Below are positions 16,836-29,178 of a DNA stretch of 64,000 nt, in pieces. The notes under the pieces were generated by a model, which did not search any database, was not told where the DNA came from, and saw only the letters and a program-made list of their open reading frames with translations. This stretch comes from Alkalinema sp. CACIAM 70d (GTDB lineage Bacteria > Cyanobacteriota > Cyanobacteriia > Leptolyngbyales > Leptolyngbyaceae), in assembly GCA_002148405.1 (NCBI GenBank), contig MUGG01000003.1, positions 1 to 64,000 on the forward strand. Reading direction: 5' to 3'. Numbering within the stretch: position 1 is the first letter of the stretch; each line of letters begins with the position of its first letter. A program made the translations under genes and the position numbers.

Positions 16836-16945
16836 TTACTTAATTACAGATGCCTTCCCACGTTCCGGGTGATTTACTTTAGGCAGGGTAATTTTATTAT
16901 TCCGAAGGTTTACGGATCCCATTCCAAAAAATTACCATCCCTTTA

Positions 16946-16968
16946 TACCGATAGGTTCCCGATCGGTA
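16946..16968. other. Hairpin upstream of gcvP
   Basis: TACCGAT (16946-16952) and ATCGGTA (16962-16968) form a perfect 7-bp stem with a 9-base loop, followed by AAAAC. It could end the methyltransferase transcript or act in the gcvP leader. The tandem glycine riboswitch was looked for here and its conserved parts were not found. Confidence 0.3.
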
Positions 16969-17026
16969 AAAACTTGTTATACGCTGTTACAACCGGATAG
17001 AGACCTGAATTCCCTACACCCAAAGA

Positions 17027-19990
17027 ATGAAGTCCATGTCAGAGCCTATTTCTTCTTCCCTGCAAGCCCCGACTGAATCATCTTCTGCTGAATATCATGC
17101 TAACAACGGCCATGGAAACCCAGGGTTCCGGGCCACGGGCAAAAGTTCCAACCTAGCCTATACCGATAGTTTCGCCGATCGCCATTTGGGACCCCGGACA
17201 GCGGATGTACAGAAAATGCTGCAACAGCTTGGCTATGACTCATTAAATGGGTTGATGGATGCAGCAGTCCCCGCAGAAATTCGTCTGAAGCGATCGCTAC
17301 AAATTGGCAAAGCCCGATCGGAATATGAAGCCCTAGCAGACTTGAAGGCGATCGCGGCCAAAAACCAAGTATATCGATCGTTCATCGGCATGGGCTACAG
17401 CAACTGCATCACGCCACCAGTCATCCTACGCAACATTCTGGAAAATCCAGCCTGGTATACCCAGTACACGCCCTATCAACCGGAAATTTCCCAGGGTCGC
17501 CTCGAAGCCCTGCTCAACTTCCAAACCCTGGTGATTGACCTGACGGGGCTAGAAATTGCCAATGCCTCGCTGCTGGATGAAGGCACAGCGGCAGCGGAAG
17601 CCATGGCCATGAGCTACGGACTCAACAAAACCGGAGCCAAAGCCTTTTTTGTGTCGGAAACGTGCCATCCCCAAACGATCGATGTCATTCAAACCCGTGC
17701 CCTCCCCCTCGGCATTGAGGTCATCGTCGGCGATCATCGCAGCTTGGATAACAGCACTCCCATCTTTGGCGCACTGGTGTCCTATCCCGCCACCGACGGC
17801 ACCATTTATGACTACCGCACCTTCTGCGATCTCGTCCATGCAGCAGGGGGCTTAGTCACAGTTGTGGCAGATATTTTAGCGCTGACCCTACTCACCCCAC
17901 CCGGAGAATTCGGTGCAGACATCGCCGTGGGCAATACCCAACGCTTTGGTGTCCCCTTTGGCTACGGTGGCCCCCACGCCGCCTATTTCGCCACCAAGAA
18001 TGCCTACAAACGGCAAATTCCAGGGCGCTTGGTGGGGGTTTCGCGGGATGCGCGGGGACAACGGGCGCTGCGGTTGTCGCTGCAAACTCGGGAGCAGCAC
18101 ATTCGCCGCGATAAAGCCACCAGCAACATTTGCACCGCCCAGGTTTTATTGGCGGTAATTGCCAGCATGTATGCCGTGTACCACGGAGCCGCAGGGTTGA
18201 AAGCGATCGCCCAGCGGGTGTACAACTTGACCAACACTTTGATGGAAGGACTCAAGGGTCAAGGCTTTACTTTAGTTTCCGAAAGTTTCTTCGACACGAT
18301 TCGGGTGCAAGTGGGTGATCTGACCCAAGCCATTCTCGATCGGGCAGCGGAACGCAAAATTAACCTACGGCAGTTTAGCGATGGTTCGATCGGCATTGCC
18401 TTGGATGAAGCCACGTCCGAACGGGATATTTTGGATTTACTGGAAGTGTTTGCTGGACAAACGGTAGAAACCTTGCCAGCGGTTTCGTCCCTGACTCCGC
18501 CCTTGGCCCGCACCTCTGCCTTTCTAACCCATCCCGTTTTCAACACGTACCATTCAGAAACGGAATTGCTGCGGTACATGTATCGCTTACAGCAACGGGA
18601 TTTATCCCTAACCAGTGCGATGATTCCCTTGGGATCCTGCACGATGAAGCTAAATGCAACGGCGGAGATGATTCCCGTGACATGGCCAGAGTTTGGTCAA
18701 ATCCATCCCTTTGCCCCAGTAGAGCAAACGGAAGGATATCAAATTCTGTTTAGCCAGTTGGAACAGTGGTTAGCGGAAGTCACGGGCTTTGCAGCGATTT
18801 CCCTCCAACCCAATGCAGGCTCCCAAGGGGAATACGCCGGGTTGCTAGTAATTCGGGCCTATCACGAAAGTCGCGGCGATCGTGATCGCACCATTTGTTT
18901 AATTCCCACCTCCGCCCATGGCACCAATCCCGCCAGTGCCGTGATGGCCGGGATGAAAGTGGTTCCAGTGAATTGCGATGGGGATGGCAATATTGATATT
19001 GCGGATTTACGGGCCAAGGCAGAGCAGTATCGGGAAACGTTATCAGCCCTGATGGTCACCTATCCCTCGACCCATGGCGTGTTTGAGTCGGGCATTCAAG
19101 AAATCTGCGCCATTATCCATGCCAACGGCGGCCAAGTCTACATGGATGGGGCCAACATGAACGCGCAGGTCGGACTGTGCCGTCCCGGAGATTTTGGCGC
19201 GGATGTCTGCCATTTGAACCTGCACAAAACCTTCTGCATTCCCCACGGCGGCGGTGGCCCTGGCATGGGGCCGATCGGAGTAGCCGCACATTTGGCTCCC
19301 TTTTTGCCGGGACACACGGTCATTCCAGTCGGTCAAGACCAAGCGATCGGGGCAGTATCTGCGGCTCCCTGGGGCAGTTCCAGCATTCTGCCGATTTCCT
19401 GGATGTACATTGCCATGATGGGCGGTACGGGACTCACAGAAGCCACCAAAATCGCCATTCTGAATGCGAATTACATCGCCAAGCGGCTAGAAGGGCATTA
19501 TGACGTGCTGTATAAAGGTTTGGCGGGGCTCGTAGCCCACGAGTGCATTATCGATTTGCGCCAGTTCAAGAAGTCCGCAGGCATCGAAGTCGATGATGTC
19601 GCTAAACGGCTGATTGACTACGGATTCCATCCGCCAACCGTTTCCTGGCCGGTCGCAGGCACCATCATGGTGGAGCCAACGGAAAGCGAATCGCTGGAGG
19701 AGTTAGATCGGTTCTGTGATGCGATGATTGCAATCCGGGAAGAAATTCGCGCCATTGAAAACAGTCACGTCGATGCCCAGAACAATGTGCTGAAGAATGC
19801 GCCCCATACAGTCATGGATTTAATCGATGATGCCTGGGATCGGCCCTACTCCCGGCAAAAGGCAATCTTCCCCACGGACTGGACACGGGAGAATAAGTTC
19901 TACCCGGCAGTGAATCGGATTGACAATGCCTACGGCGATCGCAACCTCGTCTGCTCCTGTTTACCGATGAATGCCTATGGCGAAGCCTAA
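17027..19990 (+). CDS. gcvP: Glycine dehydrogenase (decarboxylating), P protein
   Basis: A full-length 987-residue homodimer-type P protein that decarboxylates glycine and passes the aminomethyl group to lipoylated GcvH. The N-terminal half has [17 protein letters not shown] and [18 protein letters not shown]; the C-terminal half carries the PLP lysine K734 in [18 protein letters not shown]. Residues 1-48 form a Ser/Asn-rich leader before the conserved domain; ATGs at 17027 and 17036 are both possible. It converges with the giant sensor kinase gene, separated by a palindrome. Cyanobacterial P proteins are of this single-chain type. Confidence 0.97.
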   Translation: MKSMSEPISSSLQAPTESSSAEYHANNGHGNPGFRATGKSSNLAYTDSFADRHLGPRTADVQKMLQQLGYDSLNGLMDAAVPAEIRLKRSLQIGKARSEYEALADLKAIAAKNQVYRSFIGMGYSNCITPPVILRNILENPAWYTQYTPYQPEISQGRLEALLNFQTLVIDLTGLEIANASLLDEGTAAAEAMAMSYGLNKTGAKAFFVSETCHPQTIDVIQTRALPLGIEVIVGDHRSLDNSTPIFGALVSYPATDGTIYDYRTFCDLVHAAGGLVTVVADILALTLLTPPGEFGADIAVGNTQRFGVPFGYGGPHAAYFATKNAYKRQIPGRLVGVSRDARGQRALRLSLQTREQHIRRDKATSNICTAQVLLAVIASMYAVYHGAAGLKAIAQRVYNLTNTLMEGLKGQGFTLVSESFFDTIRVQVGDLTQAILDRAAERKINLRQFSDGSIGIALDEATSERDILDLLEVFAGQTVETLPAVSSLTPPLARTSAFLTHPVFNTYHSETELLRYMYRLQQRDLSLTSAMIPLGSCTMKLNATAEMIPVTWPEFGQIHPFAPVEQTEGYQILFSQLEQWLAEVTGFAAISLQPNAGSQGEYAGLLVIRAYHESRGDRDRTICLIPTSAHGTNPASAVMAGMKVVPVNCDGDGNIDIADLRAKAEQYRETLSALMVTYPSTHGVFESGIQEICAIIHANGGQVYMDGANMNAQVGLCRPGDFGADVCHLNLHKTFCIPHGGGGPGMGPIGVAAHLAPFLPGHTVIPVGQDQAIGAVSAAPWGSSSILPISWMYIAMMGGTGLTEATKIAILNANYIAKRLEGHYDVLYKGLAGLVAHECIIDLRQFKKSAGIEVDDVAKRLIDYGFHPPTVSWPVAGTIMVEPTESESLEELDRFCDAMIAIREEIRAIENSHVDAQNNVLKNAPHTVMDLIDDAWDRPYSRQKAIFPTDWTRENKFYPAVNRIDNAYGDRNLVCSCLPMNAYGEA

Positions 19991-20055
19991 CGTCAAGGAG
20001 CCTAACGCTCAAGGGACGTTTTCGCCGTAAGAGACGATCATGATCCTCCCCCCAA

Positions 20056-20078
20056 CCCTCTCCCAAATTGGGAGAGGG
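20056..20078. repeat. REP-like palindrome between convergent genes
   Basis: CCCTCTCCC (20056-20064) and GGGAGAGGG (20070-20078) form a perfect 9-bp stem around a 5-base loop. The sequence type is common as an extragenic palindrome in many bacterial genomes. It lies between the ends of gcvP and the sensor kinase and may act as a transcription barrier, though there is no T tract on either side. Confidence 0.65.
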
Positions 20079-20087
20079 CACATGCAT

Positions 20088-23000
20088 TCAGCACCCCCCC
20101 GGCGACAATTGGCGGCGAATACAATTCAAGAGATCAGCCGTGGTGTAGGGTTTGTTCAATCGGCACTGGATACCGAGGGTTTCCAGACTGTGTTGATAGT
20201 GGGGCAGGAGGCCACTAGCGGCGATCGCCCTGACCTGCGGATTGAGTCGCTGCAACATTCGAATGACCGTTATCCCATCCATATCCGGCATCATCAAATC
20301 CACTAGGATGACCGCAATCTCCCGTTGGTGCTCGATATAGCTGGAGATCGCCTCAATCCCACTCCTTGCTGTGAGAACCTGATAGTGATAGGTTTCTAGA
20401 ATAATGCGAGTGGCTTGGAGAATGTGCTCTTCATCATCCACCACCAAAATTAATTCTCCCTGGCCCGAGGGGAGGGGCGTCTGCTGAAGATGGGAGTTCA
20501 CCACTTCAGCCTCAATGGCAGGCAAATAGACCTTAAACTCAGTGCCTTTCCCCGCTTCGCTAGCAACCTGAACAAATCCACTGTAGCTTCTCACAATGCC
20601 CAGAACAGTAGAAAGCCCCAAGCCTGTCCCCTGACCGAGCGCTTTAGTGGTGAAGAAGGGTTCAAAGATGCGATCGCAGACCTCGGGAGCCATCCCCATC
20701 CCCGTATCGGCCACGGTAATGCGAACGTACTGTCCTACCTGAGCATCCAGGTTCATTTGAGCAAAGATTTCATTGGCCTCAAAGTTTTCGACAGAGAGTG
20801 TCAGCGAACCGCCCCTCGGCATGGCATCGCGGGCGTTTACACAAAGATTCATCAACACCTGATGCAGTTGGGTCGGATCAGCGGATACCCGACTCACCGG
20901 CCGATCGGGAACTGTCTCACGAATGGTGATGAACTTGGGAAAGGTTTGCTGAATAACGTTAATCACCTCTTGCACAATGGAACCCACCTCGACAGGGATT
21001 TGTTCGCCGCTTGTCCCCCGCGTAAACGTGAGAATTTGCTGCACCATATTGGCCCCTCGTCTGGCACTCTCCTCCAACACTTGCAGCATTTCGAGCGATC
21101 GCTCCTCCGTCGTACCCGGCGGTTGCATCCGGAGCAGTTGGGCAATGGCAAGAATGGGGGTCAGGGCATTATTGAGGTCGTGGGCAATGCCGCTGGCCAA
21201 GGTGCCCAAACTTTCCATGCGCTGAGCATGATAGAACTGAGCTTCTAGGCTTTTCTTTTCAGTAATGTCGGTATCAACGGTCAAAATTGCCTGCGGTTGC
21301 TCTGTAACATCTCGCATCAATGTCCAACGCGCGGCGACAGTAACCGCTTGTCCAGATTTAGTAATGTGACAGATTTCGCCCTGCCATTCTTCTGTTTCTG
21401 TCAGTCGTTGTAATATCATCGCGATCGTACTGGTTGGGTCTTGCAGCAATTGATCGGCGAGTTGCCCAATTGCTTCCGCCGCCGACCACCCATACAACCG
21501 CTCTGCCCCGCGATTCCAGTAAAGAATTCGGTTGTCTAAGTCGCGCACAAAAATTGCATCAGAGGTGATATCCAGCAGGGCGGCTTGCTCCCGAATTTTC
21601 TGTTCTGCCTGTTGGCGATCGTTCAGTTCCTGTTGGAGTTGGTGATACAGTTCCGCCTGTTGAACAGCAATGCCCACCTGGATCGCCAGTCGTTGTACCG
21701 CTGCTATTTCACTCGGTTGCCAGAGTCGGGGGGTGATGCAGTGGTGAGCAATCAGCAAGCCCCAAAGATGGTCATTTTGTAAGATCGGAACCACTAGGTT
21801 GGCTTGGACTTGAAACTGTTGCAGAAATTCAATATGGCAGGGTTCTAGATCTGCTGTATGAATGTCCGCTATCACGGTAACCCGTCCCTGACGATAGGGT
21901 TCGATATAATGATCGCGGAAACAAGGGTCGAAAATTGTGGTGGATAGGATGGGGGTCCACTCAGATCCCACCGCTTCCATAATCACATTCCCCTGCCAAT
22001 TGGGACGAAACCGGAAGATAATCACACGATCGGTCTTGAGAAATTCCCGCACCCGGTTAACGGTGCGACCCATGACTTCCTGGAGATCGAGCGATCGACG
22101 AATGTCTTGGGCAATGTCGGCGAGTAAATATTCCTGCTGAATTTGTTGCTGAAGAATGATCTGGGCTTGTCGATATTCGAGGAGGTCAGCCGCCTGACGA
22201 GCCAGTAAATCGAGCAACCGCAATTCCCGATCGCTTGGTTGATAGGGCTTGCACCAATGGGTCGAGAACATGCCGATGACTTGTCCGGAATAGCTGATTA
22301 ACGGGGTCGATTGCACAGCTTGGATCCCACAGAGGCGGTAATAGTCCAAATCGGCTGTGCCTGCCATACAATCGCAGGTTTCAATATCTGAGACAATCTC
22401 CCGTTCACCGCGCTCTAACGCCTGACCACAAGTGCTACCTGCACCCACACTGACCCTTTGCCAAAAGGCGATCGCATCCGGGTGAAATCCTTGGCTAATT
22501 TGCAGGCACAATTCGTTGCGCGATCGATCCAGGATTTGTAGACTGCCCATATCGGAATGCATAAGGGCGATCGCAGTAGTCAGAATCTCGTCATACAGCA
22601 CCTGAATATCCGTTTCGGTGACTAGCCTTGTACTCAGGTGCTGCAAGCGTTGAGTATCTTGCAAATCCGCAGCCACGGCGGCTTCAGCACGGGCACGTTC
22701 AACGGCTGCCCAGGTGCGTTCGGCAACCTCTTCACTCAGCGTTATCTCATCGATTGTCCAATCGCGCGGCTCCGATGCGTGAATGGCTAACCCTGCGACA
22801 AATTTGCCACCTTTGACTAGGGGAATATCGAGAAGGGCCGCAATCTGAATCGCCGCATACGCCTCTCTCTGCTCTGGGGACAGGTCGGGATCGGCAGCCA
22901 GATCGGACACAAATACCGTGCGTCCGGCGCGGTGTGCCTCCAGCACCTTGGCGCTGAATGAGTCGATCGGATAGCGACCGCTCAGGGGTGTCGCACCATT

Positions 23001-25364
23001 CACATAATCACGCTCGACCACGTAATCGGAACCGTCAATCTCGAAATACAAAACCCGGTTCACACCGAAATATTCCCCCAATAGCCGGGTAGCGATCGTC
23101 TGCACTTGTATCGGATCCGAAATGGGACGCAGCGCATCGGATAAGGTGACGAGGAACGCATCACGCTGGGCATTGCGGCGGATAATCTCCTCGGCTCGTT
23201 TGATGTCGGACAGATCGTAGAAGTAACACACCACACCGTAACTACCGTCTGGCAAGGTAATCCGGTGGATCTGCCAATCGTAGGATTGGATTTCGTCTAT
23301 GTTAGCCCGTTGTTCGACAATGACGGGCGAATAGTAGGACGCACCAGAGGCCAGTGTGTAGCGGAAGCGATCAATCGCTTCGGTGGCAAACGGTTCTGAC
23401 CAGATGATTCGGAGAATTTCCGCAAAATCGCGACCAATTAGCGGATCGATTTTGCTGAAGACTGCTTCAGCCCCCCGGTTGATCTGTTGCAGGCGAAATT
23501 CTGCATCAATTAGGTAGACCCCAAAGGGAGCGTTTTCCACCAACGCAGAAAACATCTCCTGATTGTGTCGCAGGGCAGCTTCGGCGCGGGCACGCTCAAG
23601 TCGGGGGAACGCACGGTTCGTAACCTCGCGAATTAACTCAATTTCGTCTTCTTGCCAATCGCGGGCAACAGAATCATTCACCGTGAATACATATTTCCAT
23701 TCACCCTCACGATGGAAGGGAACGGTAACAAAGGCACGGATCTGGAGTGCAGCATAGCGATCGCGATCGGTGCGCGGATCAGTTTGCGTATCGCGAATGA
23801 TAATCGTTTCTCCAGCCCTTGCTAACCATCGTAATTCTTCCGTAATAAAGTCCGAGAGCCGATGAATGCCGGTCACATCAGGGGTCTCTGGGGTATGCCA
23901 GGTGTCTTCGATGATGGCTTGATCCTGCCCTTCGCAAATTTCAGCTAAGAGACAGTTGGAGATGTTGAGGTAGGTGCCTACTTTTTCGCCCACTGCTCGC
24001 ATAATCTCGTCCGCCGTCGAAAGACGCGAGAACTCTTCAGTCATTTCCGCCAGGAACGCGGAATTGGCTTCGCGGCGCTTGCGATCGCTAATGTCTAAAA
24101 CCGTGCCCACTAGCCGATCGATTCTGCCTTGGGGATTGCGTAAAGGCGACAGGGTCGTGAGCGTCCAGACAGGGCGATCGTTGAAGATAAAATGGTCTTC
24201 GTAGGTAATGCTGTGCTCGGCTTGCAGACAACGCTCATAGTTTTGGCGAAACAGCGATCCGGTCTCTAAGCCAAAGACGGCCTCTGGGGTTTGATTCTGC
24301 ACATCTGATAAACTCAGCCCAGTTGCCTCTTGGGCAGACCGATTAAAGCTCACGTAACGGAAGTCGTTAGTTTCCGTCACACCAACGACAAAAATCGACT
24401 GCGCAGCTCCGTCGTAAATGCTGTTCCAAAAGGTCTCGCGCTGACTCAACTCTGTGGCGCGATCGGCCACTCGGTGTTCTAGGTCATCGCGCGCCGCTTG
24501 CAATGCTTGATTTGTTTGGTGCAGTTCTGCCTGGGTCGATCGCAATTGCTCCAGGGTATCTCGCAATTCCTCATCAACGAAACGTCGTTCGTCAACCTGA
24601 AGATCACTGGGGGCGTGATCACCTTGAACCGCAGTTGAACTGGCATAAAGGGGATTCAGTCGATAGCCCGATCGGTAAACCGTTTTGATCAAATCTTTCG
24701 GCGCACCCAGCGCCATTAATTTCTGCCGCAGATCTTTGATATGACATCGCACCGCATCTTCTCCGGGAGCTTCCCCAGAACTCCAGGCTTGATTCAGGAT
24801 GCCTTGGGCACTAAAGACCGTTTCCTGATCTCGCAAAAATAACGCCAAGATGGCATATTCCTTGGGGGTCAGAGCCAGGAGTTGATCCCGATAGGTAACT
24901 CTTCGAGTGGTTGGATCAAGCAACAAATGGTCCCAAGTTAATGCTGGCTCCGCCGCCATGCCCCGCTGTAACGGCCCCCGTCGCAACCATGTCTGGATGC
25001 GGGCAACCAGTTCATCATGATCCACAGGCTGAACGATATAATCATCGGCTCCATCATCGGCTCCGATGTTCAGGGCATCAGCAATCCCCCTTTCGGTGTT
25101 CGCCCTCTGCTGGACTTCTTCCTGGCCAATCAGCAACAAAATAGGCCGCCGGAATCCTTTTCTGCGGAGTTGCTGACATACCTCAATTCCGTTTAATGGA
25201 AGTAAAAAAACGTCTAGCAAAACCAGATGGTACTCGAAGGCAGCGGCCATTTGTAGCGCCGTTTCACCATCAGCGGCAACATCTACCGCGTAATGATGAT
25301 TACCCAGTAACCATTGAAGTGATTGGGCAACGGCGCGATCGTTCTCAACAATTAAGATTTTCAT
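20088..25364 (-). CDS. REC-winged helix-PAS/GAF(cyanobacteriochrome)-histidine kinase-REC
   Basis: A single protein of 1758 residues from the ATG at 25364 (a TTG four codons upstream is also open). Order from the N-terminus: receiver (phospho-acceptor Asp51 in LVLLDVFLLP; the conserved Lys is Gln112 in YIVQP), OmpR-type winged helix (about 142-240, LTPKEYAILALFL, VYRSGYRLNP), coiled coil, PAS, GAF, PAS, GAF, GAF, a fourth GAF (about 1070-1260), PAS, HisKA with His1395 in GIAHDLNN, HATPase (VADTGMGMAPE, GTGLGLS) and a C-terminal receiver (VVDDEE, VDLMMPDMDG, LNKPY). The fourth GAF has Cys1148 in DPCF and Cys1176 in PCHIEF, 28 residues apart, as in DXCF cyanobacteriochromes that bind phycoviolobilin. 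It should be a soluble light-sensing kinase that can itself bind DNA. No separate response regulator gene is adjacent. Confidence 0.9.
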   Translation of the reverse strand: MKILIVENDRAVAQSLQWLLGNHHYAVDVAADGETALQMAAAFEYHLVLLDVFLLPLNGIEVCQQLRRKGFRRPILLLIGQEEVQQRANTERGIADALNIGADDGADDYIVQPVDHDELVARIQTWLRRGPLQRGMAAEPALTWDHLLLDPTTRRVTYRDQLLALTPKEYAILALFLRDQETVFSAQGILNQAWSSGEAPGEDAVRCHIKDLRQKLMALGAPKDLIKTVYRSGYRLNPLYASSTAVQGDHAPSDLQVDERRFVDEELRDTLEQLRSTQAELHQTNQALQAARDDLEHRVADRATELSQRETFWNSIYDGAAQSIFVVGVTETNDFRYVSFNRSAQEATGLSLSDVQNQTPEAVFGLETGSLFRQNYERCLQAEHSITYEDHFIFNDRPVWTLTTLSPLRNPQGRIDRLVGTVLDISDRKRREANSAFLAEMTEEFSRLSTADEIMRAVGEKVGTYLNISNCLLAEICEGQDQAIIEDTWHTPETPDVTGIHRLSDFITEELRWLARAGETIIIRDTQTDPRTDRDRYAALQIRAFVTVPFHREGEWKYVFTVNDSVARDWQEDEIELIREVTNRAFPRLERARAEAALRHNQEMFSALVENAPFGVYLIDAEFRLQQINRGAEAVFSKIDPLIGRDFAEILRIIWSEPFATEAIDRFRYTLASGASYYSPVIVEQRANIDEIQSYDWQIHRITLPDGSYGVVCYFYDLSDIKRAEEIIRRNAQRDAFLVTLSDALRPISDPIQVQTIATRLLGEYFGVNRVLYFEIDGSDYVVERDYVNGATPLSGRYPIDSFSAKVLEAHRAGRTVFVSDLAADPDLSPEQREAYAAIQIAALLDIPLVKGGKFVAGLAIHASEPRDWTIDEITLSEEVAERTWAAVERARAEAAVAADLQDTQRLQHLSTRLVTETDIQVLYDEILTTAIALMHSDMGSLQILDRSRNELCLQISQGFHPDAIAFWQRVSVGAGSTCGQALERGEREIVSDIETCDCMAGTADLDYYRLCGIQAVQSTPLISYSGQVIGMFSTHWCKPYQPSDRELRLLDLLARQAADLLEYRQAQIILQQQIQQEYLLADIAQDIRRSLDLQEVMGRTVNRVREFLKTDRVIIFRFRPNWQGNVIMEAVGSEWTPILSTTIFDPCFRDHYIEPYRQGRVTVIADIHTADLEPCHIEFLQQFQVQANLVVPILQNDHLWGLLIAHHCITPRLWQPSEIAAVQRLAIQVGIAVQQAELYHQLQQELNDRQQAEQKIREQAALLDITSDAIFVRDLDNRILYWNRGAERLYGWSAAEAIGQLADQLLQDPTSTIAMILQRLTETEEWQGEICHITKSGQAVTVAARWTLMRDVTEQPQAILTVDTDITEKKSLEAQFYHAQRMESLGTLASGIAHDLNNALTPILAIAQLLRMQPPGTTEERSLEMLQVLEESARRGANMVQQILTFTRGTSGEQIPVEVGSIVQEVINVIQQTFPKFITIRETVPDRPVSRVSADPTQLHQVLMNLCVNARDAMPRGGSLTLSVENFEANEIFAQMNLDAQVGQYVRITVADTGMGMAPEVCDRIFEPFFTTKALGQGTGLGLSTVLGIVRSYSGFVQVASEAGKGTEFKVYLPAIEAEVVNSHLQQTPLPSGQGELILVVDDEEHILQATRIILETYHYQVLTARSGIEAISSYIEHQREIAVILVDLMMPDMDGITVIRMLQRLNPQVRAIAASGLLPHYQHSLETLGIQCRLNKPYTTADLLNCIRRQLSPGGC

Positions 25365-26044
25365 GGCGGCCCCCAAGACCAGCCTAACAAGTCAAGCGGT
25401 CAGGCATCATCTGAAGTCATGTTATGTTCAACACTGTTTCTACGCAATTCCTCTCCAACAATAGCCACAAAAAAGATGGATAACAGTCTCTTTAAGGATT
25501 ACTACAGTCTGTCAAGATATGAATCAACGCTCCACCAATTAAGGCATTCCTACCCAACTCTACCGATTTCACATAGGCGATTAGTAATACTCCATTAAAA
25601 TTACAAATACAGTTGACAACCCCTTCAAGTATTTCGTAGGCTGCGCTCCCTTCAACCGGGCTATGGAAAACTGGGCTTCCAAATATTTCTTATTAAGCAC
25701 TTAGTCCTTACTATTAAATATAGTTAACAGAGTTAGTTCTTGATAAGTCTATTTATTTAAAATTAAAGATTCTGAGAATTTTCTGAACAAGAAATTACCC
25801 CATCGAATGTTTGTCCATCTCCCGATCGTCCTGTAGCCTTGACAAACCCTTTACAAACAAGGTGTTTTGGAGTTTTCAAGGCTTTCAACTGACCATGGGT
25901 GAACCCATAGACGGTTTAGCCATGTTTTGAAAATATAAATAAATCCTTAAGACTTGACGACTGATCAGCAATTGTGTGAGATGCTTACCCGTCACTAGTT
26001 CATTTTTCAGTACAGGTTGATGTTTCGCGATAGGAGAAACTTCA
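25365..26044. other. 680-base intergenic region, no gene seen
   Basis: This divergent gap between the sensor kinase and the small RSK-repeat gene is A+T rich around 25560-25800. I could not support an ORF, RNA or terminator in it. It must hold the promoter of the kinase gene. TTGACA at 25839-25844 is a perfect -35 sequence but no -10 was seen at the right distance. Confidence 0.4.
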
Positions 26045-26374
26045 ATGCAGTCTAAAATAATCCGCTCAAAATCGACCCGATCGAAAGCACCACGATCGCA
26101 AGTCATTCGCTCCAAACAAACAACGTTAGAAACACCCACGATCGACACCGAACCATTGCCTTTAGAAGAAACAGTACCGCCGGAACCGATCGCTCCAGAA
26201 CCGTGCCAGACGAAATCAGTAAAAATCTGCCTGTTTGGGCATCGGGATGACGTTCAACTGACCATTAACGAATTGCAGGCGATCGGGTTTATCAAACGAG
26301 TACAATGGAGCCTACCAATGCCTATTTCCAGCGCCCATGGAGAATACTTCAGCATTGCCCAGTACACCTGTTAG
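26045..26374 (+). CDS. Small hypothetical protein with basic RSK-repeat N-terminus
   Basis: A 109-residue protein that I do not recognise. A good AGGAG ribosome site at 26032-26036, eight bases before the ATG, argues it is real. Residues 1-28 are strongly basic with a loose repeat (RSKSTRSKAPRSQVIRSKQT); residues 30-55 are acidic and Pro/Glu rich (EPLPLEETVPPEPIAPEP); the last 50 form a small domain, VKICLFGHRDDVQLTINEL and GFIKRVQWSLPMPIS, with predicted beta-alpha-beta character. The charge asymmetry suggests an RNA- or DNA-binding tail, which is inference only. It converges with rsgA. Confidence 0.6.
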   Translation: MQSKIIRSKSTRSKAPRSQVIRSKQTTLETPTIDTEPLPLEETVPPEPIAPEPCQTKSVKICLFGHRDDVQLTINELQAIGFIKRVQWSLPMPISSAHGEYFSIAQYTC

Positions 26375-26547
26375 ACGTTGCTTAGGTGTCTCCTGGAGGT
26401 TTCCTTCCAACTTCATTTAGAAATCTCTTAGTCATTCACTGAAGAGGTTAGTTAGATGTTCTGAAGACTACTCTCACTGCTTTTAAATCGCTATCACATA
26501 TAAGATGATTAGGAGCTATGCAGTGATTGAAGAATTATGTTCTGAAA

Positions 26548-27626
26548 TTAATCCTCTTCAGCAATCAACAAATCTTCTAAGCGACCTTTCACCACTTGCA
26601 TTGACTGTTTTTGAGTTCTTCTGGACTCTTGGCGATACTTAGCTGCAAGGCGAGGTTCAAATTGCACTTCGCCCTTGCGTTTACTTTTTTGTTTCAGCGC
26701 TGCATCGGGATCTGATTGCTGGTTACGATCGACCTGCTGCGCGATCGCCTCTTCCAAAAAGTTCATATAGAGCCCATAGCGCTCCCAATCACCCCGCACG
26801 GCGCACCCCGGTTCATCCCGATGGAGGCAATTATGGAACTGACAATGGTTAGCGGCCAAGCGCGATCGAGTCTCTGGAAAATAGTGAGCCAATTGCTCTG
26901 GGCTACAGGTCAAATCCGGCTGATTAAACCCAGGCGTATCCGCTAAGGTTCCGCCCCCAGGAAGGTCAAATAATTCCACATGGCGCGTGGTGTGCCGTCC
27001 CCGCTCTAACTTGCCAGACACAGCAGACACCCGCAGGGTTGCATCCGGAATTAAGGCATTAATCAAACTAGATTTCCCTACCCCCGATGGGCCAGAAATC
27101 ACCGTCACAGAATCGCGGAGGCGATCGGCTAAAGTATCTAATCCTTTGCCTTGATACACACTCAGCAACACCGGCTTATAGCCCCAAGCCTGAATGCGAT
27201 CGCACCAAGCCTGTTGTTCCTCGATCGGTAACAAATCACACTTACTCAGCGCCAAACACACTGCTAGTCCTGTGGATTCTGCCTTGACCAGAAAGCGGCT
27301 GAGTTGGGTAATATCCAGAGCAGGCTGAGCGAGAGCCGTCACCAGAAGAATCTGATCGGCATTGGCCACCGGAGGCCGATCGAGTTCTGAGGTACGCGGC
27401 AACAATTGATTAATCGCGCCCCGCTTACCTTCCCAATCAGGCTGATCGACCATGACCCGATCGCCCACCATCACCCGCTGACCAATTTTTTTTAGTCGAG
27501 AGCGACAAGTACAGAGTAAATCTCCCCGGTCTCCATCTAACCGGACAAACGAGTAGTTGGCTTGAATGGCCACCACTGTCCCCAGGAGCGGCTGGCCATC
27601 TGAAGCCAGTTCTGAGATGAGATCCC

Positions 27627-27630
<4 letters not shown>
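26548..27630 (-). CDS. rsgA: Ribosome small subunit-dependent GTPase A
   Basis: A circularly permuted GTPase that checks late 30S subunit maturation. An OB-fold (about 15-75, LGTVVAIQANYSFVRLDG) precedes the G domain with motif order G4 (ALSKCD), G1 (GPSGVGKSSLINAL), G3 (DTPGF); the zinc site is C-x-x-x-x-C-x-H...C in CQFHNCLHRDEPGC. The C-terminal tail is longer and more basic than in E. coli (LKQKSKRKGEVQFEP, SRRTQKQSMQVVKG), probably for rRNA contact. G4 has SKCD in place of NKxD. Its ATG overlaps the tusA stop codon by four bases, so the two are translationally coupled at the end of the chaperone operon. Confidence 0.95.
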
Positions 27631-29017
<1,387 letters not shown>

Positions 29018-29178
29018 CTAATTTCGGGGACATAGAGCTAGGATATTGGACAAAGGCACCCAATTGGAAGTTGGCTTTCGGGGGGAAAACCGATCCAAAA
29101 GCGAGCGCCTATCGATCACGACCTGCATTTAAGCAAGAATTTTGAAAAAAGCATCAAACAACGATCGTACTAAGTTCC

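Noticed and set aside
16836..17026. Glycine riboswitch before gcvP (and before gcvH)
   Set aside because: The conserved GGAGAG and CTCTCAGG-type parts of the aptamers were not found in either leader.
20490..21248. 252-residue ORF antisense to the giant sensor kinase
   Set aside because: It overlaps the kinase's conserved HATPase and HisKA coding region completely and has no recognised domain.
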